A stretch of DNA of 64,000 bases, taken from the NCBI GenBank assembly GCA_963812525.1, contig CAWEVL010000009.1, positions 62,001-126,000 on the forward strand, in the 5' to 3' direction. This document shows positions 45,800 to 54,966 of this stretch, piece after piece (positions within the stretch are counted from its first letter, which is position 1; every line of letters starts with the position of its first letter). The position numbers and the translations under genes were made by a program. This stretch comes from Bog-756 sp963812525. GTDB taxonomy: Bacteria; Actinomycetota; Acidimicrobiia; Acidimicrobiales; RAAP-2. The notes below the pieces were generated by a model that saw only the letters and a list, made by a program, of their open reading frames with translations, made no database searches and was not told the DNA's origin.

Positions 45800-46243
45800 G
45801 TGATATCCGTCGATGTCGCAACGGAGATTCAGATCGACCGACCCCGAGCTGTTGTCGCTGCGTACGCCTCCGACCCTGACAACGCCACGGGCTGGTACAG
45901 AAACATCAAGTCCGTTGAGTGGAAGTCTCCGAAACCTGTGGCCGTTGGCTCTCAGATCGCCTTCGTCGCTCGATTCCTCGGTCGGACGCTTCGCTACACG
46001 TACGAGGTGAACGAATTCATCCTCGGCGAGCGGTTCGTCCAGAGCACGGCTGAAGGTCCGTTCCCCATGGAGACGACGTACCTGTGGAGCGACACTGCAT
46101 CGGGCGGCACCAGGATGCAACTTCGCAATCGGGGTGAACCGACTGGCTTCTCGGCGCTGGTGGCACCACTGATGGCCGGTGCGATGCGACGAGCCAACCG
46201 ACAGGATTTGGCCCGGCTCAAAGGGATTCTCGAAGCAACCTGA
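45800..46243 (+). CDS. SRPBCC-family (polyketide cyclase-like) protein
   Basis: This 147-residue protein starts at GTG 45800. It has the START/SRPBCC pattern: ISVDVATEIQIDRPRAVVAA, YASDPDNATGWY and WKSPKPVAVGSQIAFVARF with the Trp/Tyr belt of a hydrophobic cavity. The C-terminal helix is GAMRRANRQDLARLKGIL. Such proteins bind or cyclise hydrophobic ligands, or act as toxin- or stress-related proteins. The ligand is unknown. It stands alone, about 295 bases after the PepSY gene. Confidence 0.82.
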   Translation: MISVDVATEIQIDRPRAVVAAYASDPDNATGWYRNIKSVEWKSPKPVAVGSQIAFVARFLGRTLRYTYEVNEFILGERFVQSTAEGPFPMETTYLWSDTASGGTRMQLRNRGEPTGFSALVAPLMAGAMRRANRQDLARLKGILEAT

Positions 46244-46399
46244 TCGGACAGTGACTCGGTGGTCCGGCCACGAGGAGCGGTACCCAGTCGACGCCGTGCG
46301 GGCGGCAGCCCATCCGTCCTGAGGTGGTTGGGTCACGACCCTCCCACGTTCCGCAGTCGAGATGGTGCGATCGCAGTCCCGCCGGTCCCCGATCGAGAG

Positions 46400-47203
46400 T
46401 CAGGAGACAGCGACCGCCGAGGCATAGACCAACGTCGTGATCTCATCTGTGGAGGTGTCGATGAGTTCGATCTGGACAGGTGCGTCGGGTCCGGTGCCCA
46501 AGAGCCTGCACCGGGTGCGCACCGGGCCCGTCTGCGCCTTCCGGAGATATCGGAGGTCGAGATCGGTGACCACGAAGGGCGACTCGAAACGTGTCGCCAT
46601 GAGCTCCTCGGCAGCGGATTCGGCCACGAGCGCGACCATTGCTCCCTGGAGGGTCCCAGCGGGATTGCGGAGGTCCGGAGTGACCTCGACCTGCACGATG
46701 CCTTCCGCCGCATCGATCACCAGGATGCCGGCCTCCTCCCGCAGCGGTCGGGCGAGCGTGGTGGGATCTCGGAAGATCAGAGGGATCTGCCCGAGTGGCA
46801 CATTCGGTTTTGGCGGATCGGTCGCCTTGCGACGGATCTTGGCGAAGCCGATTGCTCCGGTGGCGATCGGCGCTCCCTCGTCCGTTCTGAGCTCGACCAG
46901 GCACGTTGCCGATCGCCGGCCCTGGCGCAGGACCGTACTGGTCGCATCGATACGTTCGGGCGCCGCCATCGGGCGCATGCGGACCGACATGTCCGATGTG
47001 AGCGTCCACACGTCAGCGTCTTGGTCCAGCGGGACCCCTGCCACCACATCGATGACGAACGAGAGGACACTGGCTCGGACGATGCCGTGGTGCTGCGTCT
47101 CCTCACGCGGCGAGAGCTGGAGAACGAGGTGGCCCTCCTCGAACCGCGCCGCCACCCCGAGCCGGCTCGGGAGCGGCGACCCGGTGCTCGAAATGTCCGT
47201 CAT
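46400..47203 (-). CDS. double-hotdog acyl-CoA thioesterase-like protein
   Basis: From the ATG at 47203 the protein has 267 residues and two hotdog halves. The first contains GIVRASVLSFVIDVVAG and WTLTSDMSVRMRPMAAPERI. The second contains NPAGTLQGAMVALVAESAAEELMA, DLDLRYLRKAQTGPVRTRC. The NPAGTLQGA segment matches the PaaI-type GG-box region of acyl-CoA thioesterases. It would cleave acyl-CoA in the cytoplasm; chain specificity is unknown. It converges with the SRPBCC gene. Confidence 0.8.
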   Translation of the reverse strand: MTDISSTGSPLPSRLGVAARFEEGHLVLQLSPREETQHHGIVRASVLSFVIDVVAGVPLDQDADVWTLTSDMSVRMRPMAAPERIDATSTVLRQGRRSATCLVELRTDEGAPIATGAIGFAKIRRKATDPPKPNVPLGQIPLIFRDPTTLARPLREEAGILVIDAAEGIVQVEVTPDLRNPAGTLQGAMVALVAESAAEELMATRFESPFVVTDLDLRYLRKAQTGPVRTRCRLLGTGPDAPVQIELIDTSTDEITTLVYASAVAVS

Positions 47204-47464
47204 GTGGTCTCCGGAATCGACATGAGCTAGAGATGCTAGCGGTGACGGCATCACCACCAACCGTTGGCCTCTCGATGGTCACCCTGCACGAGTAGGGGCT
47301 CGGATGATGAGGTCCGCACAGGTGTCGGGATGGTTTGGGCCATCGGTGGACCACCTCCGGGAATGGGGCCCAGGAGCGACTCATCGGCACTTACCCTCGA
47401 CCGCCCGGTCCGGTATCCGCGCTGTTCGCCCCTGACTTGCGAGAACTGAAGACGGCAACGGATT

Positions 47465-47860
47465 GCTCGGATTGCCGTCGAGTCCGAGTCTGCGGTTGCA
47501 CAACTGGACAACGGTCGTCGACCGGCCACCGTGCTCGGCAACGAACTCCACGAAGTCGTCTCCCCACTCACGGATGACGAGCGCCGCTCCGGATTCCCCA
47601 GCTCACCGTGACAGCGGCGGGCAGTAGCTACTCGATACCTGTATCCGAAGGAGCGACACGGACCACCTTTCGGAGCCGTGGGAGAACGGGCACGCTGAAC
47701 ACATGTGCTCCACCAGGGCTCAAGACCGCGCTAGTCCGGCCAGCGCCCGGTCGGGCCGCAGAACATGCTCGAGCACGTCCTGGGTCACGCACAAGTCGAG
47801 TGACTCATCAGCGAACGTGAGCCGGGGCTCAGGCGACGGACTTCGGTGAAGGGTCGAGGA
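47465..47860 (-). pseudogene. decayed SAM-dependent methyltransferase
   Basis: Read on the minus strand, pieces of one methyltransferase appear in order in different frames: LTFADESLDLCVTQDVLEHV then RPDRALAGLAR, next PGGAHVFSVPVLPRLRKVV after a +1 shift, then a TAG stop, and finally ALVIREWGDDFVEFVAEHGG and NRRLGLDG in a third frame. These match the FADESFDLVVTQDVFEHV, LRPGGAHVFTVP and RELGLDGE segments of a known class I methyltransferase family. With two frame changes and a stop it cannot be functional. Weaker traces may continue upstream to about 47950. Confidence 0.7.
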
Positions 47861-48003
47861 CCGCCGGCACGCCGAGTCTCCGAAGGTGACAAGGACTGCT
47901 CCACGCAAAGTACTCGGACCGCAAGGAGACCGGAACGACCCGGAACCTGTCCGCCCGAGAGAACCCGCCCTGGGGTAACCCCCTCGCTTCACGTCCTGCC
48001 TTG

Positions 48004-48477
48004 CTAGCTGGCTTGCCTCGCGACCAGGTCCACTGACCTCGTCGCGTCGATCGCCTCGTCAGTCCTTCGGAGCCGTGCACCCAACTCGGCCATCATGTTC
48101 ACGGATACCGTAGGGAATGACGTACGCAGGTGGAAGAATTCCCGACGTGAAATGACCAGGAGATGCATGTCGGTATCGGCCACGACCGTGGCCGTTCTGG
48201 GCCCTCCGTCGAGCGGGGCCAACTCACCGAAGAAATCCCCGGGGCCCAGGTGGGCGAGTCGGATGCCGTTGCGGCTCACGGTGGCCGTTCCTTCCACGAT
48301 GACGAAGCACTCTTCTCCCGGCCGGCCCTCCTCCATGAGAACCTCTTCCTTCTGGGCTTCACACTGGGACTGCAGCGTCGCGATACTGCGCAGGTCGTCG
48401 TTCCTGCACCCGGCGAACAGGGTAATTCCACGCAACAGTGTGACCCGCTCATCCTTGTTGAATCGGAGTGTCGCCAT
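48004..48477 (-). CDS. stand-alone cyclic-nucleotide-binding-domain protein
   Basis: This 157-residue protein is almost entirely one CNB/Crp-type beta-roll: GITLFAGCRNDDLRSIATL, EEVLMEEGRPGEECFVIVEG, and the phosphate-binding cassette FGELAPLDGGPRTATVVADT with its Arg. No helix-turn-helix follows, so it is not a Crp regulator by itself. It may bind cyclic nucleotides or act as a scaffold. The small 56-residue gene ends 76 bases upstream on the same strand, so they may be co-transcribed. A second CNB protein is at 54.97 kb. Confidence 0.88.
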   Translation of the reverse strand: MATLRFNKDERVTLLRGITLFAGCRNDDLRSIATLQSQCEAQKEEVLMEEGRPGEECFVIVEGTATVSRNGIRLAHLGPGDFFGELAPLDGGPRTATVVADTDMHLLVISRREFFHLRTSFPTVSVNMMAELGARLRRTDEAIDATRSVDLVARQAS

Positions 48478-48553
48478 CCCTGTGTCCTCTCGTTGGTCGG
48501 CGTACTACGCACCAGCCCGGGGGCGCCCTCGTCTGGGCGGCCCGTGACCGCAG

Positions 48554-48724
48554 TCAGCCCGTCTCGACACTCACCGGGATCGTCCGGCCGTTCCTGATGA
48601 GAAACTTTCCGCTTGTCGATCCCCGGCTGGCGATCGATGCGGCGCCAGAGAAGAAGGTCACACCGAAGTAGCCGGGGGTCATGGCTGGGTCCGCATCTTC
48701 AATCCTGAGTCGAATATTGGTCAT
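48554..48724 (-). CDS. small 56-residue protein (unannotated gene)
   Basis: The ATG at 48724 is preceded by a strong GAGGAGG site, and a TTGACA hexamer lies 64 bases upstream on the minus strand. The 56 residues (MTNIRLRIEDADPAMTPGYF, GVTFFSGAASIASRGSTSGK, FLIRNGRTIPVSVETG) have normal codon use and a beta-like alternation of polar and non-polar residues. No family is recognised. It precedes the CNB gene by 76 bases and may be its partner; the ending FLIRNGRTIPVSVE looks like a small beta-hairpin. Confidence 0.6.
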   Translation of the reverse strand: MTNIRLRIEDADPAMTPGYFGVTFFSGAASIASRGSTSGKFLIRNGRTIPVSVETG

Positions 48725-49515
48725 CCTGACCTCCTCGGCGGGAACCTGTATGACACGTTCATCGTGCGCCTACTTTTAGGTCAGGTCTGTCAACTGGGCG
48801 ACACAACCGGCGGTTCTCGCGAGCATCGGCCACGGCCGCCACGGCTGGCCAATGGAGGTCCGAGCGTCAGTCTGGGGTCATGCCCGATGAGGGAGGCCCT
48901 CGGCCCCGGCCCATGCCGCACCTCTTGTGTGTCATTAGTGTGAACTCGACCGGGCGCCCGGCACGGGGTGTCTCGAGCGATTGCCCGCCAGGTCGGCGGC
49001 GTGGACAACGGCTCGCCATGGTCCGAACTGGCCCGTGTGCCGGACCGTCGATCTTCCGATACCAGCGATCCGTAGAACCGGTTGGATGGCGGCGGTGTCA
49101 GCCGGCAATGCAGACGTTGTCAGCATGAATGGGTCGAGGAGCGTGTCGACCATCAGGTCGGGCCGCCCTCCGAGGACGCGGGAATGGGGTCCAGCGCCTG
49201 CCCACGGGAGGTCGTGGCCACCTCGACCAGGCACGGGGCATCCTCGGTATCGAGGAGATCGACGTGGGTACTACCCGAGGAGCGGAGCCGACCTATCACG
49301 AAGCCATCGCCTAGATCCATGCCGCACCCGACGCCGCCGCCCCGTGGGAGGGAACTCGGATTGGCCTAACGTCATATCCGACGAGCTTCTGACCCAGGCG
49401 TCCAGACCGACGGGACCAGGCGTCCTTGTCGACCGCCGTTTGGATGCTAGGAACGAGTGATTGACTGGCACCACTGGCGAGGGAAACATCTCGCCCCGAT
49501 CATTGGAGACGGCAA
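48725..49515. other. long intergenic region, no gene seen
   Basis: 791 bases separate the small-protein gene from the P450 on the other strand. Minus-strand frames include short protein-like bits (CLVEVATTSRGQALDPIP near 49200) but no start or full domain, so a decayed gene is possible. Confidence 0.35.
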
Positions 49516-50715
49516 GTGGCGAGGACCGAGCCCGTTGGGGATTGGACGTCGGATTTCGACGTCCTCGATGCGTCGTATGTGCGGAACCCGTTCCCCCGCT
49601 GGGACGAGTTACGTGAGGTGTGTCCGATCGCTCACACCGACCGCCGGGGGAGTGCCTGGCTCCCAACCACCTACGCGGACGTCACGGCGATGGCCAAGGA
49701 CATCGACCACTTCAGCTCGGCCAACACAAGTGTCATCGATTCCGTCGACGAGCCGGAGACGCCGATTCTCACCTACGGGCTCCCGCCGATCACTGCCGAC
49801 CCACCGCTGCACACCTGGACACGAAGGCTCCTACTCCCGTGGTTCTCCCACACCAGAGTGGAGTCGTACGAGCCGATGACCAGATCGCTGTGCGGATCGT
49901 TGATCGACGCTCACCTCGATGCAGGCCGGGCTGACGTCGCCGCCGATTACGCCCAGCAGATTCCCGTCCGCGTCATCGGCTCGATCCTCGGCGTCCCGGA
50001 GGAACTATCGGACACCTTCACCGGCTGGGTCCACGACGCCCTGGAATTCGCGGATGACGCCGAACGGGTTCAGCGCGGGATGTTCGGCATCGGCTATTAC
50101 CTCTGGGATCGGATCAATGAGCGCCGCGACACCGATGGCGACGACCTGCTGACCTATCTGCTCCACGCTGAGGTGGACGGAGGATCGGTCGACGACATGA
50201 TCGTCTTGGGCATGGCCATTCTGACCATGATCGCCGGTATCGACACCACCTGGAGTGCCATTGGCTCCTCGCTGTGGCACCTGGCCATCAACGATGAGGA
50301 CCGCGAACGGCTCGTGGCCGAGCCTGCGCTCATGGACTTGGCCGTCGAGGAACTCCTCCGTGCCTATTCGCCGGTGACGATGGCCCGCCTCGTCACTGCG
50401 GACGTCGAATTCAACGGCTGTCCAATGAAGCAGGGCGACAAGCTCCTCCTGAACTTCCCGGCCGCGAACCGGGACCCGGCCGTCTTCGATCGGGCCGACG
50501 AGGTGCTCCTCGATCGACAGGAGAACCGGCATGTGGCGTTCGGATCGGGGATCCATCGGTGTGCCGGCTCCAACCTGGCCCGGATGGAGTTACGGGTCGC
50601 CCTCGAGGAGTGGCTGGCACGTGTTCCCGTCTTCCATCTGGCCGAGAGTGCCGAGGTCATGTGGGCCGGCGGTCAGGTGAGGGGGCCGCGCCGGGTGGAA
50701 GTCGTCTTCCGGTGA
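49516..50715 (+). CDS. cytochrome P450
   Basis: This 399-residue P450 has the I-helix AGIDTT (240-245), the K-helix EELLR (E279, R282), and the heme loop FGSGIHRCAGSNLAR with Cys349 as the iron ligand. It starts at GTG 49516. It is of the soluble bacterial class I type and needs a separate ferredoxin and reductase, neither of which is in the window. P450s of this length in actinobacteria often hydroxylate terpenes, sterols or xenobiotics; the substrate is not predictable. Genes on both sides are on the opposite strand or far away. Confidence 0.92.
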   Translation: MARTEPVGDWTSDFDVLDASYVRNPFPRWDELREVCPIAHTDRRGSAWLPTTYADVTAMAKDIDHFSSANTSVIDSVDEPETPILTYGLPPITADPPLHTWTRRLLLPWFSHTRVESYEPMTRSLCGSLIDAHLDAGRADVAADYAQQIPVRVIGSILGVPEELSDTFTGWVHDALEFADDAERVQRGMFGIGYYLWDRINERRDTDGDDLLTYLLHAEVDGGSVDDMIVLGMAILTMIAGIDTTWSAIGSSLWHLAINDEDRERLVAEPALMDLAVEELLRAYSPVTMARLVTADVEFNGCPMKQGDKLLLNFPAANRDPAVFDRADEVLLDRQENRHVAFGSGIHRCAGSNLARMELRVALEEWLARVPVFHLAESAEVMWAGGQVRGPRRVEVVFR

Positions 50716-50896
50716 CGGCTCGGGTCGCCCGTCGGTCGAATCCGACGAGTCCCGGCGGGCCTCGTCGCGGTCGGATGCCCTTCGACCTACATGCCGGTGG
50801 TGGCAGGGGAGAGTCGTCGGTGTCGGAGACCTGCCGGGGGCCTAGTCCTCAGCCGCAACCACCCGCACGAGACCGCGCCGGTGCCCCGACGGCGGG

Positions 50897-53329
50897 CTAC
50901 TCAGCCAGGAGCTCCCTCCCGGCTCGGCAGCTTGCGCTGCGCCAGGCCGGTAGTAGGGCAACCGCGTTGGCTACCGCGACCAATGCCAGCAGGATCAGGA
51001 GGATCGTCGAGAAGGGCACGACCGATGCGGAGGCCACACCGACGGAATTGGCAAAGAGCGCCCAGATCCACCGTCCGAGGGCCACTCCGAGGGGGATGCC
51101 GATAACAAGTGATGCGGCCGCCAGTGTGGTCGTCTGCCAGGTCACGATGCCCAGCACCTGCCGGCGAAGCATCCCCATGGTCTTGAGAATCGCGAAGTCA
51201 CGCCGTCTTCTACGACAGAACAGCGTCACCAGTTGGGCCAGCAGAGCCACTCCGACCAAGGCCAGCACCCCAGCAAGCACCAGTGGCACCCGTGCTACCC
51301 GGGCCAGGTCGGAGATGTTTGACGGTCTGTCGTTGGGCACCAAGCAGGTCGACTGATCCACCGTTCGGCAGAATCCGGTCAGCGATCGCTCTGCTGCGGC
51401 CACGTTTCCATCATGACGGGCGCCAGCGGCAAAGCGAACGAGCGCAATCTGGTGGTCCTCATTCGGAGAAGGGCTCAGTGAGGCGGCGGCAAGGAGGGCA
51501 CCCTGCCCCAGGTCGGTAGCGGTAAAGCTTCCCAACCCGAACTGGGGGAACACGGCCCGACCGACGATACGCATCATGGACCGCCTCCCCGCGGTGGTCA
51601 CGTTGGTCCGGTCGCCGATATGCAGACCCAGTTGCCGGAGGGTCGAGGTCCCGAGGGCGATCTCGTTCACCTGACGCGGCGCTCGACCCTCCAGCATTCC
51701 GGGAGCGACGAGCGGTCCGACCCGGGCAGCCAAGCCGATGGCGGGGACGACCTTGCCGCCGATCTCCACGTTGCCGTGGACGCCCAGTGTCAGCGCGGTG
51801 AGACCTCGGCGGCTGGCCAGCTCGTGGACGGTGCTGTCGGGAATCTGCGAGAACTGGACGTCAACGGCGGTGTCCCAGGTCTGCCCGTAGAGGAGAGGGG
51901 TGTCGACCAGGCGCAGGAAATTTGCTCCGAAGGTCAACGTGGCAATGACGGTCGCCAACGAGAGTGCTGCTCCGATGATGCCGCTTCGTACCGGAACGGC
52001 CCTGCTCCCCTGACCCGGAGTCAAGCCTCCCCGGATCCCGATTGAGGCCACCAGAGGTACGCCCGGATTTTCCAGGAGACGGGTCAGGGGTGTCTGACTG
52101 TCGCGACTCCTGACCTCGGACGCGCGCGGCTGTTGGCGGCGAGCCGAGAGGCGCCAGACCGGCCAGGCCACGAGAGCAGCCACCACCACGACGAAGCAGA
52201 CGAGGCCGATGCCGAGCGCGACGAGGTCAATGTTCACCCCCGGATTCGGTTCCGCGAGCCGCGCCGGTCCGATGGGCATCAGTGGGGACGCCAGGGCGGC
52301 AATGACCGAAGCGAGCAATCCGCCCACCAGCACCACCAGGCAGGCCTCGGCGAGACCGGTCACGGCGAGCTGGGCTCGTGTCATTCCCAGCGCTTTCATG
52401 ATCGAATAGTCGGTAGCACCGGAAGACAGCTGTCTCGCCACTAGCTGGGCAACGATCAGCAGTGTGGTCAGCCCGGCGATCAGCCCGAACAGGGCCAGTG
52501 CGATGGCCTCGGGCCGGATCGCCTGCTCCACTCCGGCAGCTTGCTGGTTCTGGTCGGCGACGAACACGCTCCCCCCCGTGGCCGGGAACTTCTGGGCCAG
52601 TCGCTGAACCGTACGAGTGAAGTCGGCGCGTGAGGTACCCGGTCTGAGTCGCACGTAGGTGCCATCGAACGCTTGATAGTTTGTCCAATTCGGTCCGAGA
52701 CTGTACAGGAGCGACGCCGGCGCGTAGATATTCCCGAACTGGTCAGAGTCGGTGGTGGGAACGATGTTCGACCGCGTTGCGACGACGCCGACCACGTGCT
52801 CCCTCAGGCGTCGGATCGGGTTCGACGGTGACGGACCATCGCCGCCCACGGCCCCCAGGTTGAGCACGCTCCCAACATGCAGATGAAGGTGCTGAGCCGC
52901 CATGACGTCGACCGTCACCTCATCCGGCCGGTCCGTCCGTGGCAGGCGACCGGCCAAGATCTTGGGCCGGTCGATCAGCCGCAAGTACTGGGCGTTGAGA
53001 GGGGCCCCTACGGTGGCGTCCCCGTCGAGCTGCCCGTCGGGCGTCAATGGCAACGCGTCGATCCCCACGACGGGCGCAGCGCTCACGACCTCCGGCAGCC
53101 GTCCCACTGCCTGGTCGTAGCCATCCAGTCCGGACCCCTGCGGAGCGACCAACATGTCGGACGGATGCGACCACTTCAGAAAGCGGGGGTAGGCGCTCTC
53201 CGTGCGTCTGGCACCGGCAAAGGCTGTGAGCACCACGCCTCCGGCCAGGGCCATCACGACCACTACAAGCGCCCAGCCACGCCAACGGCGGCGAAGGTCG
53301 CGCAGCACGAGTAGACGACCTGCGGTCAT
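50897..53329 (-). CDS. FtsX-type ABC transporter permease (duplicated domains)
   Basis: This 810-residue membrane protein has the two-module FtsX/MacB layout: an N-terminal helix (about 15-37), an extracellular region with ANRxxx-type beta structure, and three helices near 268-390. A second set follows with four helices toward the C-terminus, including LVLAGVLALVGVALLAQLVTLF and LLILLALVAVANAVALLPAW. Such permeases pair with an ATPase to drive mechanical work on lipoproteins or lipids rather than transport through a channel. No ATPase gene is adjacent. It converges with the P450 gene. Confidence 0.85.
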   Translation of the reverse strand: MTAGRLLVLRDLRRRWRGWALVVVVMALAGGVVLTAFAGARRTESAYPRFLKWSHPSDMLVAPQGSGLDGYDQAVGRLPEVVSAAPVVGIDALPLTPDGQLDGDATVGAPLNAQYLRLIDRPKILAGRLPRTDRPDEVTVDVMAAQHLHLHVGSVLNLGAVGGDGPSPSNPIRRLREHVVGVVATRSNIVPTTDSDQFGNIYAPASLLYSLGPNWTNYQAFDGTYVRLRPGTSRADFTRTVQRLAQKFPATGGSVFVADQNQQAAGVEQAIRPEAIALALFGLIAGLTTLLIVAQLVARQLSSGATDYSIMKALGMTRAQLAVTGLAEACLVVLVGGLLASVIAALASPLMPIGPARLAEPNPGVNIDLVALGIGLVCFVVVVAALVAWPVWRLSARRQQPRASEVRSRDSQTPLTRLLENPGVPLVASIGIRGGLTPGQGSRAVPVRSGIIGAALSLATVIATLTFGANFLRLVDTPLLYGQTWDTAVDVQFSQIPDSTVHELASRRGLTALTLGVHGNVEIGGKVVPAIGLAARVGPLVAPGMLEGRAPRQVNEIALGTSTLRQLGLHIGDRTNVTTAGRRSMMRIVGRAVFPQFGLGSFTATDLGQGALLAAASLSPSPNEDHQIALVRFAAGARHDGNVAAAERSLTGFCRTVDQSTCLVPNDRPSNISDLARVARVPLVLAGVLALVGVALLAQLVTLFCRRRRRDFAILKTMGMLRRQVLGIVTWQTTTLAAASLVIGIPLGVALGRWIWALFANSVGVASASVVPFSTILLILLALVAVANAVALLPAWRSASCRAGRELLAE

Positions 53330-53655
53330 TGTGGCGCAGTGCCCGCTGGATGCCTACGGATTCCGTCACCGTGCCCGAGAAACGGGCCAGAAATGACAAC
53401 GATCCACCGCGCAACCGGAGTTGCTGCCGTACGCCTCTCTGCGCCCCTCGACCACACGGTGCCACTATACGAGTTGCACGGTGACCATTCCGAGGGTGGA
53501 GTCTGGTGTCAGGCAGTAGTGCTGGCACCACCGGGCGGCTCGAGGGATGACCGGCCGAGCGGATCCCGGCGTTCTCTGAAGGTCCGGCCGGTGGACACAG
53601 CGAGTGCTCGATGGCGGCTCGCCGGAATGATCGAGCGACCCCGACAAGCCTCTAC
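53330..53655. promoter_or_regulatory. upstream region of the permease gene
   Basis: On the minus strand a TATAGT hexamer at 53464-53469 could be the -10 box of the permease promoter, about 135 bases before its start. No gene is supported in this gap. Confidence 0.35.
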
Positions 53656-54099
53656 TCAGGCAAGATCGTCGAGGCCCTGCCGAATCCACGCCACCAGGCC
53701 ATCGGAGCCGCAGAACGGCGCATTCTCGGCCTCGGCCCGGGCCAGGACTTCATCGGCTGTGGCGCCGGCCTTGAGACCGGAATACAGGTAGACCAGGGCC
53801 GCGGATCGGGGCCCTGTGCGACACGTCACCAGGGTTGGTCGAGGCAAGCTGTCCAGCGCCGCGATCTGCCGCCGGGCCAGGTCCATGTCGAGTACCTGCG
53901 GAGGGTCGGACACGATGTTGGCCGATTCGGCAACCGCACCTTGGACATCGGCATAGGACATGCCCCCGTCCATTGCTGCGAACTCGTCCCCGCACAGGAA
54001 GAGCCACGAGGCAGCATTGGCATCCCGGGCAAACGCCTGGGGATCAGCAATCAGTCCCCGATTGAACCGGAGATCGTCCGGACTCTCGAATTCGCTCAT
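53656..54099 (-). CDS. DUF442-like phosphatase/sulfurtransferase-domain protein
   Basis: The ATG at 54099 with GGAGGG nine bases upstream gives 147 residues. LVTCRTGPRSAALVYL (from residue 90) contains C93 and R98 in a C-x4-R loop. This is the rhodanese/DUF442 active-site pattern rather than the C-x5-R of classical tyrosine phosphatases. The upstream region (EFESPDDLRFNRGLIADPQ) fits the DUF442 beta-lactamase-hydrolase-like phosphatase family. Its physiological substrate is unknown. It is not linked to a sulfide-oxidising gene here. Confidence 0.72.
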   Translation of the reverse strand: MSEFESPDDLRFNRGLIADPQAFARDANAASWLFLCGDEFAAMDGGMSYADVQGAVAESANIVSDPPQVLDMDLARRQIAALDSLPRPTLVTCRTGPRSAALVYLYSGLKAGATADEVLARAEAENAPFCGSDGLVAWIRQGLDDLA

Positions 54100-54411
54100 G
54101 TGGACAGCCCTCCAATCAACCAAACGGTCGTCAGGACGCTCTACCGTAACCGCCGCGCTCCGAGCCTGGACGTCCGACTCTGCACCAAGGGCACGGCGAC
54201 CACCGTCGGGAGGGACGTTCGTGGCCGCCGGCAACCACGGCCCCGGGCGTCGGACGAAAGTCGCCTCTCTCCCACCGGGCCACCCCCGGCCGGCTGTTCC
54301 AGCTGGTGGCTGTCCGAAGCGCACGGCACACACCCGGTCGGTGGCCGGACAAGGCCGGGGACCGGTGGGCGAGAGGTCGAATTCGGCATCGCCGGCAGCG
54401 TTGCGGCCTAC
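54100..54411. other. intergenic region, no gene seen
   Basis: No start or motif is found; the frame upstream of the DUF442-like gene is open but lacks coding character. Confidence 0.35.
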
Positions 54412-54716
54412 TCAGCCCCCGAGATGATGGTGAGCCACCAACTCAATCCAGGTGATACTCGACGGCGGACTGGCGACACCACCCTTGGCCAGTGCCTCGC
54501 CGAGGCGCCCCTCCATGAACTTGGCCTGATGTTCAGGCGTATCCCACACCTCGATGACGACGAGGTGACCGTTTTCATTCAGGCCGGCCGAATGTGTCAC
54601 CAGGCCATCGGGCCAGTTCCCTTCACCGCTCTCGGGGTCGATGCCCAATTCCTTGTTGACGGCGAGGTACTCCGTCAACGTCACCCCCTCGAACTCCAGA
54701 ATCAGTTCACAGCCAT
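54412..54716 (-). CDS. small dabb/antibiotic-monooxygenase-fold protein, start apparently frameshifted
   Basis: The frame ending at 54412 encodes CELILEFEGVTLTEYLAVNK, ELGIDPESGEGNWPDGLVTH, VIEVWDTPEHQAKFMEGRLG, a ~95-residue protein of a family with the antibiotic-biosynthesis-monooxygenase fold. The natural start would be the ATG at 54716, preceded by AGGAG. That ATG is one frame off: it reads ATG GCT GTG AAC TGA, and the protein frame resumes at CTG ATT CTG. Either a one-base change disrupted the gene or translation starts at an unusual codon. Upstream in-frame codons to 54891 lack a ribosome site. Confidence 0.6.
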
Positions 54717-54966
54717 CGGTTCGACACTCCTGTTCTCCAAGCCCTGTCGGCTCGCCTGAGTAGCCTGCCAGGTACGCTTCGAGGGCTTCACCCGTCTCGG
54801 ATCTGAGCGACCATCGGCTCGGACGGCCAGAGCGTTGATAGCCGTTGCCTTCGGGCCTGTCCCACCGCGGGCAGCCGCTCAATAGACCCACCGAGTGGGT
54901 CCGGCAGGCGTGTCCGGCTCGGGTGCGGCATACTGATCCCGTCTACCGGCTGAGGAGGGCGGAGCA

